A stretch of 8,399 nucleotides of DNA from NCBI GenBank assembly GCA_021788565.1, contig JAJYKO010000194.1, forward strand, positions 1 to 8,399, written 5' to 3'. The translations under genes and the position numbers were made by a program. The stretch's first letter is position 1, and each line of letters opens with the position of its first letter. The notes under the pieces were generated by a model that did no database searches, was not told the origin of the DNA, and saw only the letters and a program-made list of their open reading frames with translations. Shown piece by piece: positions 1 through 6,363 of the stretch. The stretch is from Chloroflexota bacterium. GTDB taxonomy: Bacteria; Chloroflexota; UBA6077.

Positions 1-37
1 CATAGTTCACCAGACAGCCTAGATGGGGTGACAATCT

Positions 38-109
38 GGGAGGGCGAGCCTCCTGGCGAGCCGCTTCGTCGGTAGGAAACAGGCGGCTCAGCAGGAGCTT
101 CGCCCTCCC
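38..109. repeat. Imperfect 27-bp inverted repeat (REP/MITE-like palindrome)
   Basis: The arm at 38-64 begins GGGAGGGCGAGCCTCC and pairs with 83-109, which ends TTCGCCCTCCC. By eye, 23 of 27 positions are complementary, separated by an 18-base loop at 65-82. The four mismatches are two adjacent pairs, so the arms have diverged or form internal loops. There is no T-tract, so it is not a typical intrinsic terminator. It is probably a dispersed repetitive extragenic palindrome. That identity is inferred because only one copy of this exact sequence lies in the window. Confidence 0.65.
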
Positions 110-215
110 TTCGCCTTGCCCCGGACTGCAACCCCAACACTGAACCATGCCCGCAATACGCGTAGACAGCATACGGCGTGCTCCTTCATGTATCGTAAGG
201 GCCTCCCACGGCATT

Positions 216-288
216 GTAGGGGCGAAGCATCCGCCCTGCTAGCTCACCTCTCTGGATGGTGTCCTCGCTGCGGATGCTTCGCCCCTAC
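216..288. repeat. Perfect 19-bp inverted repeat with 35-base loop
   Basis: GTAGGGGCGAAGCATCCGC at 216-234 is exactly complementary to 270-288. The intervening 35 bases (235-269) carry no obvious secondary structure. Both outer edges read GTAGGGG/CCCCTAC, an end motif also found on other palindromes in this window (6816-6819, 6953-6956, 5343-5346). A perfect 19-bp match implies a recent insertion or selection on the structure. This looks like a short non-autonomous palindromic element rather than a terminator, as it lies upstream of a gene and lacks a T-run. Confidence 0.7.
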
Positions 289-328
289 CCGAAACACCAG
301 GATGGGCGCTCAGCACTCGCCTCTGCAC

Positions 329-357
329 CTGCAAGGTGGTATGAGAAGCGCTAGAAT
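329..357 (+). promoter_or_regulatory. Weak candidate promoter for the flavin reductase gene
   Basis: TAGAAT at 352-357 matches five of six bases of a sigma-70 -10 box. The hexamer 17 bases upstream (329-334, CTGCAA) matches the -35 consensus at only three positions. Transcription would start near 364 and give a ~38-base leader before the ATG at 402. This is a consensus comparison only. Confidence 0.25.
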
Positions 358-386
358 GGACTGCGGATCGAGAGCTAGCTATGCGT

Positions 387-393
387 GGAGGTG
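387..393 (+). promoter_or_regulatory. Ribosome-binding site deciding the flavin reductase start
   Basis: GGAGGTG lies eight bases before the ATG at 402, near-ideal spacing. It lies inside the longer open frame that begins at 381, which argues against the upstream ATG. Confidence 0.75.
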
Positions 394-401
394 TAGTCTC
401 G

Positions 402-983
402 ATGGTCAAGCGCCTGCTCAAACCATCAGTCGGCCTGAGGCCGGTCCCGGTCGTCCTGGTGACTTCTATCGGAGAGGATGGGCGCGCCAACGTCATCACG
501 CTTGCCTGGGTCGGGGTCGTCTGCTCAAGTCCGCCGATGGTGAGTATCGCGGTGCGCCCAGAGCGCTTCTCCCACGATCTGATCAAGGCCACCGGCCAAT
601 TTGTGGTGAACCTCCCATCCTCCGACCAGCTATGGGCCGTCGATTACTGCGGCACACGATCCGGACGCTACGAGGATAAGTTCGCCGCGGCAGGCCTCAC
701 ACTCATCCCAGCAACCGAGGTCAAGCCGCCCTTGATCGCCGAATGCCCGATCAACCTGGAGTGCGTGGTGCGACACGCACTGAGCCTTGGCTCGCACGAT
801 CTATTTATCGGCGAGGTGGTCGCTGTGCACGCCGACGAGAACGCTCTCGATGGGACCGGAAATCTCTCCGCAGCCGGGGCGCGCCTGATCATGTACGACC
901 AGCCGGACTACCTGAGCCTGGGCGGCAAACTCGGCTGGCACGGGTACTCGAAGTCGCAGGAGTCCGCTTCATCCGACACGTGA
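402..983 (+). CDS. Flavin reductase-like FMN-binding split-barrel protein
   Basis: This 193-residue protein belongs to the flavin reductase-like/DIM6-NTAB family (PF01613 type), cytosolic proteins that bind FMN in a split beta-barrel. Members reduce or carry flavin for partner oxygenases, or act as flavoredoxin-like electron carriers. The N-terminal strand pair PVPVVLVTSIGEDGRANVIT is the usual FMN-phosphate-binding region. It is followed by the core strand LAWVGVVCSSPPMVSIAVRP, and later by the family signature SGRYEDKF with GLTL and by AECPINLECVV. There is no signal peptide or membrane segment. An in-frame ATG at 381 exists, but GGAGGTG at 387-393 sits eight bases before the ATG at 402, so 402 is preferred. 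Length fits the family (about 180-200). The physiological substrate cannot be told, and no partner oxygenase is adjacent. The GIDE-domain gene follows after 69 bases on the same strand and may be co-transcribed. Confidence 0.88.
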   Translation: MVKRLLKPSVGLRPVPVVLVTSIGEDGRANVITLAWVGVVCSSPPMVSIAVRPERFSHDLIKATGQFVVNLPSSDQLWAVDYCGTRSGRYEDKFAAAGLTLIPATEVKPPLIAECPINLECVVRHALSLGSHDLFIGEVVAVHADENALDGTGNLSAAGARLIMYDQPDYLSLGGKLGWHGYSKSQESASSDT

Positions 984-1008
984 AAATGTCGTTGACCATC
1001 GCTTCAAT

Positions 1009-1026
1009 CCTCGGATCTCGCCGAGG
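1009..1026. repeat. Small hairpin between flavin reductase and GIDE genes
   Basis: CCTCGG (1009-1014) and CCGAGG (1021-1026) form a perfect 6-bp stem with a six-base loop. It has no following T-tract, so read-through into the GIDE gene is plausible. It may be a weak mRNA structure or simply chance in GC-rich DNA. Confidence 0.35.
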
Positions 1027-1052
1027 CCTGATCGATTGTAGGGAGATAGGCC

Positions 1053-1883
1053 ATGATCGTGGCAGGTGTGATTCTACTGATCCTCTGCGGAGCGCTGCTG
1101 ATTTACCGGCGATTCCAGGAGCAGAGGTTGCTGGAAATCAGCACGGCGGAAGCCTCCACGGCGCAAGCCCTGGCCGATGCGTCCAAGTACGTGGCGGAGC
1201 GGCTTGGCGAAGCCGGCAGCTTCAGCCGAATCGCCAAGGTGAAGGGGATCGCAAAGTGCGACTCTCCGCTAACCTCGGAAGTAGCCCGGCAGCCCTGCGT
1301 CTATTACGAAATGAGCGTCACCCGGGAGTACGAGGAATACCGCGGGCGCCGTTCCCGGAAGAGACAGCGAGCCGGCAAATCTCGGCGGGGGTCCGAGACC
1401 GTGGCCTCCAACTCTCAACGGGTTCCGTTCTGGATCGAAGACGCGACGGGGCGAATCCTGGTGAATCCCGACCACTCCCAGATCGACTCGGTCAAGGTTG
1501 TGGACAGGTTCGATCAGGCTGAGGGCGCTCGCGGGGCCATCCTGCGCTTCGGCAGTTTCAGCGTCAACCTGGGGAACATTCTGCCAGCGTCCCCGGAGAT
1601 GGGCTCGAGGACGACCCTCGGGTACCGTCTGCAGGAGAAGCTGCTGCCGCTGGAGCGGCGGGTTTACGTGCTCGGGGAAGTTCGCGACGCTTCTGGACAG
1701 CTGACCATCGAGAAACCACGGGAGGGGGGAAAGCCGTTCATCGTCTCGCTAAAGTCCGAGGAAGAGCTGATCGGTTCAGCCAGATCGACCCTACAGTGGC
1801 TGTTGGCAAGCGGGGTGGCCAGCGGGATCGCCGGCATCGGCCTCGTTCTGGCCGGCCTGATCCCGCTGGTCGCCGGACGATAA
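1053..1883 (+). CDS. Membrane-anchored GIDE-domain protein (MUL1/MAPL-like, no RING)
   Basis: This 276-residue protein resembles the GIDE (BAM, 'beside a membrane') domain known from the mitochondrial E3 ligase MUL1/MAPL and from many bacteria. Residues 2-18 (IVAGVILLILCGALLIY) form an N-terminal transmembrane anchor, and residues 247-272 form a second hydrophobic segment near the C-terminus. The soluble part sits between them. Family-typical features are the stretch IAKVKGIAKCDSPLTSEVAR at 60-79, then QPCVYYEMSVTREYEE (cysteine at 82), followed by VPFWIEDATGRILVNPD (124-140). A basic, probably disordered insertion (about 98-113, RGRRSRKRQRAGKSRR) interrupts the domain. There is no C-terminal RING finger, as is usual in bacteria, so ubiquitin-ligase activity is not implied and the bacterial role is unknown. 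GGGAG at 1041-1045 lies seven bases before the ATG. The stop lies 23 bases from the end of the convergent leuB. Confidence 0.82.
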   Translation: MIVAGVILLILCGALLIYRRFQEQRLLEISTAEASTAQALADASKYVAERLGEAGSFSRIAKVKGIAKCDSPLTSEVARQPCVYYEMSVTREYEEYRGRRSRKRQRAGKSRRGSETVASNSQRVPFWIEDATGRILVNPDHSQIDSVKVVDRFDQAEGARGAILRFGSFSVNLGNILPASPEMGSRTTLGYRLQEKLLPLERRVYVLGEVRDASGQLTIEKPREGGKPFIVSLKSEEELIGSARSTLQWLLASGVASGIAGIGLVLAGLIPLVAGR

Positions 1884-1906
1884 TCGGCGATTCCCACCCT
1901 CGGCGC

Positions 1907-2989
1907 TCAGGACGCGGCGACCAGCACCCTCTTCGCCACGGCGTCGCCCATCTCCGAGGTACCAGTCCTGGTCATGCCCTCCTCCCAGATGTCCTGGGTG
2001 CGGATGCCATCGGCAACCGTCTCCCCCACGGCCTTCTCCACGGCATCCGCCGCCTCGGGTAGGCCCAGGGAGTGCCGGAGCATCATGGCCGCGCTCAGGA
2101 TGGTAGCGAGCGGGTTGATGGTATTCTTTCCCGCGTGCCTCGGAGCCGAGCCATGGATCGGCTCGTACAGTCCGAGTCTCCCGTAGCCCAGGCTGGCGGA
2201 GGGGAGCATCCCCATGGAGCCGGCCACCTGGGACGCCTCGTCGGTGAGGATGTCGCCGAAGGTGTTCTCGGTCACGACGACATCGAAGTCGCGCGGCGAC
2301 TTGATGAGCCGCATAGAGCAGGAGTCCACCAGCATGTGCTCCAGAACTACATCTGGGTACTGAGCGGACAGCCGCTCCGCGACCCGCCGCCAGAGGCGCG
2401 AGTTCTCGAGAACGTTGGCCTTGTCCACGGAGGTTAGGCGCTTTCGCCTGCCCCGCGCCAGTTCGAAGGCCATCCGAATCACCCGCTCGATCTCCTTCTC
2501 GGAATAGAGCATGGTGTCCACGGCCACGGCGCCGTCCGGGGTCTCCCTGGTCTCGCTGGGCCGGCCGAAGTAGAGGCCGCCCGTCAGCTCGCGGACGAAC
2601 AGCATGTCGGTGCCCCTGACCACGTCGGCCTTGACGGGGGACGCCCCCACCAACTGGTCGAACAGCTTCACCGGCCGCAGGTTGGCAAACAGCTCCAACC
2701 CCTTCCGGATAGAAAGGAGCCCCTGCTCCGGCCGAACGGCCGCCTTCGGGTCGTCGTATTTGGGATCGCCGACGGCGCCTAACAGCACCGCGTCGCTGGC
2801 CTTCGCCTCGTCCACCACCTCCGGCTTCAGGGGAATGCCGTGAGCATCCATGGCGGCTCCGCCGATAAGCTCTTTCTTGAAGGAGAACTCGACGCCGAAG
2901 TGCTGCCCGACTGCGCGCAGCACCTTAACGGCCTGGTCGATCACCTCCGGACCGATGCCATCGCCAGGGAGCAAAAGAATCTTGTACAC
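1907..2989 (-). CDS. leuB: 3-isopropylmalate dehydrogenase
   Basis: LeuB oxidatively decarboxylates 3-isopropylmalate with NAD+ to 2-ketoisocaproate in leucine synthesis and acts as a cytosolic homodimer. The 360-residue product has every family hallmark: N-terminal [15 protein letters not shown]; substrate arginines in [15 protein letters not shown] (R95, R105) and R133; catalytic Tyr140 in GGLYFG; Lys190 in [13 protein letters not shown]; metal-binding aspartates D222, D246 and D250 (VDSCSMRL and [13 protein letters not shown]); and the NAD-binding EPIHGSAP (276-283) with TINPLA. The open frame extends upstream to 3178, but that part encodes unrelated arginine-rich sequence crossing hairpins. 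A GTG at 2989 preceded by GGAGG (3001-2997) at seven bases is the true start and gives exactly the standard length. No leuA, leuC or leuD is adjacent, so the gene stands alone here and converges on the GIDE-domain gene. Confidence 0.97.
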   Translation of the reverse strand: MYKILLLPGDGIGPEVIDQAVKVLRAVGQHFGVEFSFKKELIGGAAMDAHGIPLKPEVVDEAKASDAVLLGAVGDPKYDDPKAAVRPEQGLLSIRKGLELFANLRPVKLFDQLVGASPVKADVVRGTDMLFVRELTGGLYFGRPSETRETPDGAVAVDTMLYSEKEIERVIRMAFELARGRRKRLTSVDKANVLENSRLWRRVAERLSAQYPDVVLEHMLVDSCSMRLIKSPRDFDVVVTENTFGDILTDEASQVAGSMGMLPSASLGYGRLGLYEPIHGSAPRHAGKNTINPLATILSAAMMLRHSLGLPEAADAVEKAVGETVADGIRTQDIWEEGMTRTGTSEMGDAVAKRVLVAAS

Positions 2990-2996
2990 GCCATAA

Positions 2997-3001
2997 CCTC
3001 C
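2997..3001 (-). promoter_or_regulatory. Shine-Dalgarno of leuB supporting a GTG start
   Basis: On the minus strand GGAGG is followed by seven bases and GTG at 2989. An ATG lying between them (2994-2992) is in another frame and leads nowhere. The site therefore fixes the start of leuB at the GTG. Confidence 0.8.
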
Positions 3002-3031
3002 GAGTTTCCAATTCAGGGGGACCAGAAGTAG

Positions 3032-3094
3032 CGTCGGGCTTATCCCCGACGTGGCCCCACGTCGAGACCGGGAACGTCGGGCACAAGGCCCGAC
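3032..3094. repeat. Cluster of three GC-rich hairpins built on CGTCGGG
   Basis: CGTCGGG (3032-3038) pairs with CCCGACG (3045-3051) around a six-base loop. GACGTGG (3048-3054) pairs with CCACGTC (3057-3063). GTCGGGC (3076-3082) pairs with GCCCGAC (3088-3094) around the loop ACAAG. The first two share bases and are mutually exclusive, so the region could switch between folds. It lies 43-105 bases upstream of the leuB start codon, within its probable 5' leader. It may be a dispersed palindromic element or a leader structure; the sequence alone cannot decide. Confidence 0.55.
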
Positions 3095-3210
3095 CTGCAT
3101 GCGGCAAGAGTCCCGCATCCTCCGAAGATCCACGAGGTGCCGTGCGGGAATTGTCCCACGCGCGGCAGAGGCGCGCAACCCGATGGAAAGTCACGTCGCC
3201 GCGGGATCTG

Positions 3211-3261
3211 CGCGAATGAATTCGCGGGCTCCTGCAATCGCGAAACCCGCCTTCGCGGGTT
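3211..3261. repeat. Adjacent palindromes CGCGAAT/ATTCGCG and AACCCGC/GCGGGTT
   Basis: CGCGAAT (3211-3217) and ATTCGCG (3220-3226) form a 7-bp stem with a two-base gap. AACCCGC (3244-3250) and GCGGGTT (3255-3261) form a perfect 7-bp stem with a CTTC tetraloop. A further small palindrome, GCGGTT/AACCGC, lies at 3311-3324. There is no T-tract on either strand. They look like part of a composite repeat rather than terminators. Confidence 0.5.
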
Positions 3262-3418
3262 AGGGGGCAGCTACAGTCCACGCAGGCGGACCTTGCCAGC
3301 GGGTAAGCCAGCGGTTTCAACCGCGTGGAAACTTGCCCGATACATCATTTAGTCTGCACGTTGGACAAAGGCCATCCAAGTGGAGACGATAGTGCGGGCG
3401 GCGGAGGTGCGGTCACTG

Positions 3419-3427
3419 TGATATACT
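3419..3427 (+). promoter_or_regulatory. Candidate extended -10 promoter for the glycosyltransferase gene
   Basis: TATACT (3422-3427) matches five of six bases of the -10 consensus and is directly preceded by TGA, giving the extended TGn element. The position 17 bases upstream has no -35 match, which is tolerated by extended -10 promoters. It would leave a leader of about 155 bases or more before the glycosyltransferase start. Confidence 0.35.
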
Positions 3428-3588
3428 CGGCGCCAATCGGAGTAGGGGCGGAAAGCAGTCAGACAACTCAGGGAGTGCCCCTCGCGCACCTCGCCTTTTC
3501 GGCCTTGTACACCTAACAACATTCCGGCCGACTTGACTCACTGCGATGGTTCCTCGTTGTTCGAGACCGACCTACCTAGGCCTAAGCG

Positions 3589-5211
3589 GTGTATTCGCTG
3601 GCCCACCTTTGTCGTCCCAAGTTCCTCTGGCGGCATAACACAGACCACACTCCTAGGGAAGTGACTTCGGAAGTGAGGCTTAATTCACAACGAGCCGTGC
3701 TGATCATCCTGCCAGCGGTGGCTGGGGCAATTGAACTGGGGCTAGTGAGTTCCACGTGGGGCATGGGCGCCAATTCCGACTCAGTGAGCTATATCAGCGA
3801 GGCTCACAACATACTCGCAGGGCGAGGCATCTCGTCTCTCCACTACGCACCACTCTACTCATACTTGCTCGCAGGCATCCAACTTGTCGGGCCCTCGGCC
3901 TTAGACGCTGCCAGGTGGGCGAACTGTGTGCTCTTCTCAGCCAATATTTTGATGGTAGCTTTCCTCCTCAGAAGGCAATGCGGTTCACATTGGGTCGCAG
4001 GATTCGGTGCGGCCCTCATGGCAACTTCGGTGGATATGCTCCAAATTCACTTTATGGTGTGGCCGGAACCTCTCTTCGTGTTCGGAACACTCTGGACCCT
4101 TGTCTTGACGCAACTCTACTTAGAAAGCGGTCGCCGCAGGTTCTTGATTGCGGCGGCGCTATGCGCCGGCGTAACCACTCTGACTCGGTACCCCGGCCTA
4201 GCGCTGGTTGCCAGCATCGCCATAGCGCAGTTCACTCTGACCAAAGACTCACTGGTTCAGAGACTGCAAAACGCCCTCCTGGTCGCGACGTTGGGCCTTG
4301 TTCCCATCGGGACGTGGCTAGCTTCAAACGGGGCGTTTACGGGCCAAATGACGGTCAGAACATTAGCATTTCACCCAATCACAATTGGGCGCTTGGTCGA
4401 TGGTTTGTCCGTCGCATCTAGGTGGTTAGTTCCCGTGGAGCCACCTTTGGCTCTGAGGGTGGTTGTAACTGCCCTTGTAGTCGCAGCTGTGACGGTCGTC
4501 TTAGTGAGCGCTGGGCCGCGTCTTCGCAGACGCGAACGCACCTCCCTTTTCTGGTTTCTCAGCATTACCTTCGTTTTCAGTTACACCGCTTTGCTACTAT
4601 TGTCTATTACTCTGTTCGATGAGAGTACCCCCTTAGACAGCCGGATCATGTCGCCGGTTTATCCGGTCGCGCTGATCACGGCTGTCAGCGCCGTGTACCG
4701 GTTAGTCGAATCACTTGAGAGCGAATGGCTCTCGCGTGGCCTCATCGTCGTCTCCGCTGTACTACTCATTTCTTACTTGCCCAGAGCTTGGGATTGGGGA
4801 GTAACTTCCTACACGGATGGTCGCAGCTACACAGGTAAGGTCTGGCGTGAGTCTGGGACAATCAGGGAAACGCTAGGGTTGCCCTTGAACACCACCATAT
4901 TCAGTAATGCACCCGACGTCATTACGATCCTACTCAATAGACGCGCGCGAATGCTGCCCAAGAAGTTCGACCCAACGAGCGGGCTCGCCAACGCTCACTA
5001 CAATGAGGAGATTGAAAGGGTGAGATTTGACTTGGAGAACCATTCGGCGGTCCTTGTCTACTTCCAACCTATGCGCCGCACCTACCTCCCGTCGCTGGTT
5101 GAACTGACGAACCTTCTGCCCCTGCAGGAATGCACAGATGCAAATGACGGAGCGATTTGTCGAAGCTCATCACGGACCGTGGTCCGATACAACCCACACA
5201 GCCAGAACTAG
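3589..5211 (+). CDS. Polytopic GT-C/GT39-like glycosyltransferase (membrane protein)
   Basis: The 540-residue frame encodes a protein with roughly ten to eleven hydrophobic segments (near 36-56, 84-102, 112-128, 136-154, 160-178, 186-215, 227-243, 288-308, 318-341, 354-370, 384-397) and a soluble C-terminal tail of about 140 residues. The layout fits integral-membrane GT-C glycosyltransferases related to protein mannosyltransferases and ArnT, which move a sugar from a polyprenyl-phosphate carrier on the outer face. The acidic first-loop motif ANSDSVSYI (D64), the WPEPLFVF segment (157-164), LTRYPGLAL (198-206) and DSRIMSPVYP (350-359) occur where such proteins have conserved residues. The start is uncertain. 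GTG codons at 3589, 3661 and 3673 are all in frame and none has a well-spaced Shine-Dalgarno; the first membrane segment tolerates any of them. GC content is markedly lower than in flanking genes, suggesting transfer. The acceptor is unknown. Confidence 0.75.
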   Translation: MYSLAHLCRPKFLWRHNTDHTPREVTSEVRLNSQRAVLIILPAVAGAIELGLVSSTWGMGANSDSVSYISEAHNILAGRGISSLHYAPLYSYLLAGIQLVGPSALDAARWANCVLFSANILMVAFLLRRQCGSHWVAGFGAALMATSVDMLQIHFMVWPEPLFVFGTLWTLVLTQLYLESGRRRFLIAAALCAGVTTLTRYPGLALVASIAIAQFTLTKDSLVQRLQNALLVATLGLVPIGTWLASNGAFTGQMTVRTLAFHPITIGRLVDGLSVASRWLVPVEPPLALRVVVTALVVAAVTVVLVSAGPRLRRRERTSLFWFLSITFVFSYTALLLLSITLFDESTPLDSRIMSPVYPVALITAVSAVYRLVESLESEWLSRGLIVVSAVLLISYLPRAWDWGVTSYTDGRSYTGKVWRESGTIRETLGLPLNTTIFSNAPDVITILLNRRARMLPKKFDPTSGLANAHYNEEIERVRFDLENHSAVLVYFQPMRRTYLPSLVELTNLLPLQECTDANDGAICRSSSRTVVRYNPHSQN

Positions 5212-5328
5212 GTAGTACCTGCTCACAACTGAAGTGTCGGTGGCTCGGCTAGTGCGGGCACTCACAATAATGGAGTCGAGCTCCAAAACCTCGGCCCCGG
5301 ACAGTTGACGGACGCGGCGAGGGGCAGA

Positions 5329-5344
5329 AGGAAGGCGCCTTCCT
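5329..5344. repeat. Perfect 16-bp palindrome between convergent genes
   Basis: AGGAAGGCGCCTTCCT is a perfect palindrome followed by ACAGG, so its right edge reads CCTACA like other elements in the window. It lies between the convergent ends of the glycosyltransferase (5211) and vapC (5398) genes, so it could slow transcription from either side. It has no loop and no T-tract, however, so it is not a canonical terminator. The rest of 5212-5397 shows nothing recognisable. Confidence 0.55.
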
Positions 5345-5397
5345 ACAGGCTCTGTCATCCTCTACCTGCCCTTCACGCAAGATTTATGCTCGGTTAT

Positions 5398-5784
5398 TTA
5401 GCGCTCTGGGGACACGGGAAGAAGGGTCAGGCCAGGCATCGGATAGTGGCGCGCATTCATCGTCACCAGCACCAATGAGTGGATCTCGGCCGTCGCCGCG
5501 ATGGTAGCGTCCACCAGATCCAGTGTGACGCCGTGCTGCCTGTACTCGCGAAGGAGAACGCCCGCCCTGTCCCCTACTACTCCGCTGACGGGGAATGTAT
5601 CCAGCGCCGAGAGGAGCAATTCCGTAGCCCCTCTCTCGGGCGGCCTCATGCCCGCCTGAACCTCCAGACGAGTGAGCGCGGATACCCCCAGCCGCCCGAT
5701 GTTCCCCAGTCGCTCCAGCTGGTCCACGACGCCGGGGTGCCGCCTGAGATGCCAGATGACTACGTCGCTATCGTGAAGATACAT
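5398..5784 (-). CDS. vapC: PIN-domain ribonuclease toxin, VapC family
   Basis: This is the toxin half of a type II toxin-antitoxin pair. VapC proteins are Mg2+-dependent endoribonucleases, often acting on tRNA or rRNA. The 128-residue product shows the PIN acidic set: Asp5 in HDSDVVIWHL, Glu41 in ALTRLEVQAG, Asp92 in DLVDATIAATA, and the C-terminal VTMNARHYP, where Asn110 takes the position that is Asp or Asn in the family. The family-typical Leu before the first Asp is His here. Upstream in-frame starts exist at 5799 (ATG, GGAG only three bases away) and 5808 (TTG). I chose 5784 because the protein then begins directly at the first PIN strand. The gene overlaps the end of vapB by 17 bases (more with the other starts), implying translational coupling. 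Confidence 0.87.
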   Translation of the reverse strand: MYLHDSDVVIWHLRRHPGVVDQLERLGNIGRLGVSALTRLEVQAGMRPPERGATELLLSALDTFPVSGVVGDRAGVLLREYRQHGVTLDLVDATIAATAEIHSLVLVTMNARHYPMPGLTLLPVSPER

Positions 5785-6073
5785 CTTCGTCTCGGGCATC
5801 GACTCCAAAACGGGCGAGGCGACCCTCCAGGCCGCCCCGAATGGTCAGCTTCCAGGCCTCGTAGTCGGCATAGCTTCTAAGCTCGGGATGCTCTTCGTCG
5901 CTCCACGCTCCCGCCGTCTCCCGCACCGCCTTCGTCTGCCGGAGCCGAGCCAGCTTCTCAGCCAGGGCCTCGGCAATCACCTGGCTCCTTTTCCTCGCGG
6001 GCACCAGGTCACGCAGTTCCTCCACCAGCGCCCTTGGAAGGATGACGTTGAGCCGTTCGTTCTCGCTGGCCAT
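5768..6073 (-). CDS. vapB: Ribbon-helix-helix antitoxin paired with VapC
   Basis: This 101-residue cytosolic antitoxin is expected to bind and neutralise the adjacent PIN toxin and to repress their shared promoter as a dimer. Residues 7-44 (RLNVILPRALVEELRDLVP followed by KRSQVIAEALAEKLARL) fit a ribbon-helix-helix fold: one beta-strand, helix, turn with the SQVIAEAL helix. The C-terminal part (about 50-101), rich in Asp, Glu and Trp, is the probable toxin-binding tail. An in-frame upstream start at 6121 would add 16 residues, but the ATG at 6073 has GAGGG five bases ahead and begins where the family begins. The antitoxin gene comes first in the pair, the normal VapBC order. I use vapB for the function rather than a specific subfamily. 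Confidence 0.8.
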   Translation of the reverse strand: MASENERLNVILPRALVEELRDLVPARKRSQVIAEALAEKLARLRQTKAVRETAGAWSDEEHPELRSYADYEAWKLTIRGGLEGRLARFGVDARDEDVSSR

Positions 6074-6091
6074 ACACACCCTCTCGCCCAC

Positions 6092-6143
6092 CACGGCGTC
6101 ACAAGTATGCGCACATATCACGGCGTTTAGTGTGTAATAACAA
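6092..6143 (-). promoter_or_regulatory. Putative vapBC promoter/operator with CACGGCGT direct repeats
   Basis: Two exact copies of CACGGCGT (6092-6099 and 6119-6126, 27 bases apart) lie just upstream of vapB. They flank an imperfect palindrome around TATGCGCACATA (6106-6117). On the minus strand TTGTTA (6143-6138) could serve as a -35, with only a weak -10 match 17 bases on (TGATAT). Repeated half-sites before an RHH antitoxin gene are typical of autoregulatory operators, but this assignment is inference. Confidence 0.35.
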
Positions 6144-6363
6144 GAGTTGGTGGCAGGCCTCCTCGCCTTCGGGGTGAATCACTCAGCGGGAACCTGCATG
6201 CGGCGAACCGAGGTTGGGGAGATGGTGCTGTATAGTGTCTCCCCCGCGATGGACTGGCGTCTCATCGGACCAGACCGTAGCCTGGTACCACCTGTGCTCG
6301 ATCTTGGTGGTCCCCACGCCCACCAAGAACAGGTGGCAGCGCGATCGCGTGGAGGGAGATGGC
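6122..6363. other. Gene-free stretch between vapB and the CopG antitoxin gene
   Basis: No recognisable gene is present. The region carries a 7-bp stem GGGGAGA (6216-6222) with TCTCCCC (6238-6244) and the large bulged hairpin at 6288-6336. It has no toxin gene for the CopG-type antitoxin. Confidence 0.5.
6288..6336. repeat. Large bulged hairpin, 17 bp of perfect stem
   Basis: CCACCTGT (6288-6295) pairs with ACAGGTGG (6329-6336). Inside it TCTTGGTGG (6302-6310) pairs with CCACCAAGA (6320-6328) around a nine-base loop. The only interruption is a six-base one-sided bulge, GCTCGA at 6296-6301. Note that CCACC/GGTGG is reused in both stem halves. The structure lies 27 bases past the stop codon of the CopG antitoxin gene on its transcript, so it might stabilise or end that mRNA, though no T-run follows. 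It is alternatively a mobile palindromic element. Confidence 0.6.

Larger units (their letters stand above)
1..401. other. Gene-free leader region with two long inverted repeats
   Basis: No convincing coding region is seen here. Short open frames on both strands have no family resemblance and are crossed by inverted repeats. Positions 1-37 show nothing recognisable. Two separate palindromic elements occupy 38-109 and 216-288 (listed separately). The last ~50 bases contain a possible promoter and the ribosome-binding site of the flavin reductase gene. Confidence 0.6.
2990..3588. other. Hairpin-rich intergenic region between divergent leuB and glycosyltransferase gene
   Basis: About 600 bases carry no recognisable gene. 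Open frames here are short, arginine-rich and cross inverted repeats. The leuB-proximal half (3030-3350) is dense in perfect short stems, listed separately. The distal half (3351-3588) is lower in structure and contains a candidate extended -10 promoter reading toward the glycosyltransferase gene. No T-box, leucine-attenuator peptide or riboswitch consensus could be recognised. In particular there is no leucine-codon-rich leader peptide before leuB. Confidence 0.6.

Noticed and set aside
116..679. A 187-codon + strand open frame
   Set aside because: It crosses the perfect 19-bp inverted repeat and overlaps the flavin reductase gene out of frame, with no domain.
743..1522. A 259-codon + strand open frame spanning two genes
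   Set aside because: It overlaps the flavin reductase and GIDE genes in another frame, is arginine-rich and resembles no family.
2990..3178. N-terminal 63-residue extension of LeuB
   Set aside because: The sequence is arginine-rich, crosses hairpins and precedes a well-placed GTG with a GGAGG site giving the standard 360 residues.
5329..5344. Palindrome as a bidirectional intrinsic terminator
   Set aside because: There is no loop and no T-tract on either side, so I list it only as a palindrome.
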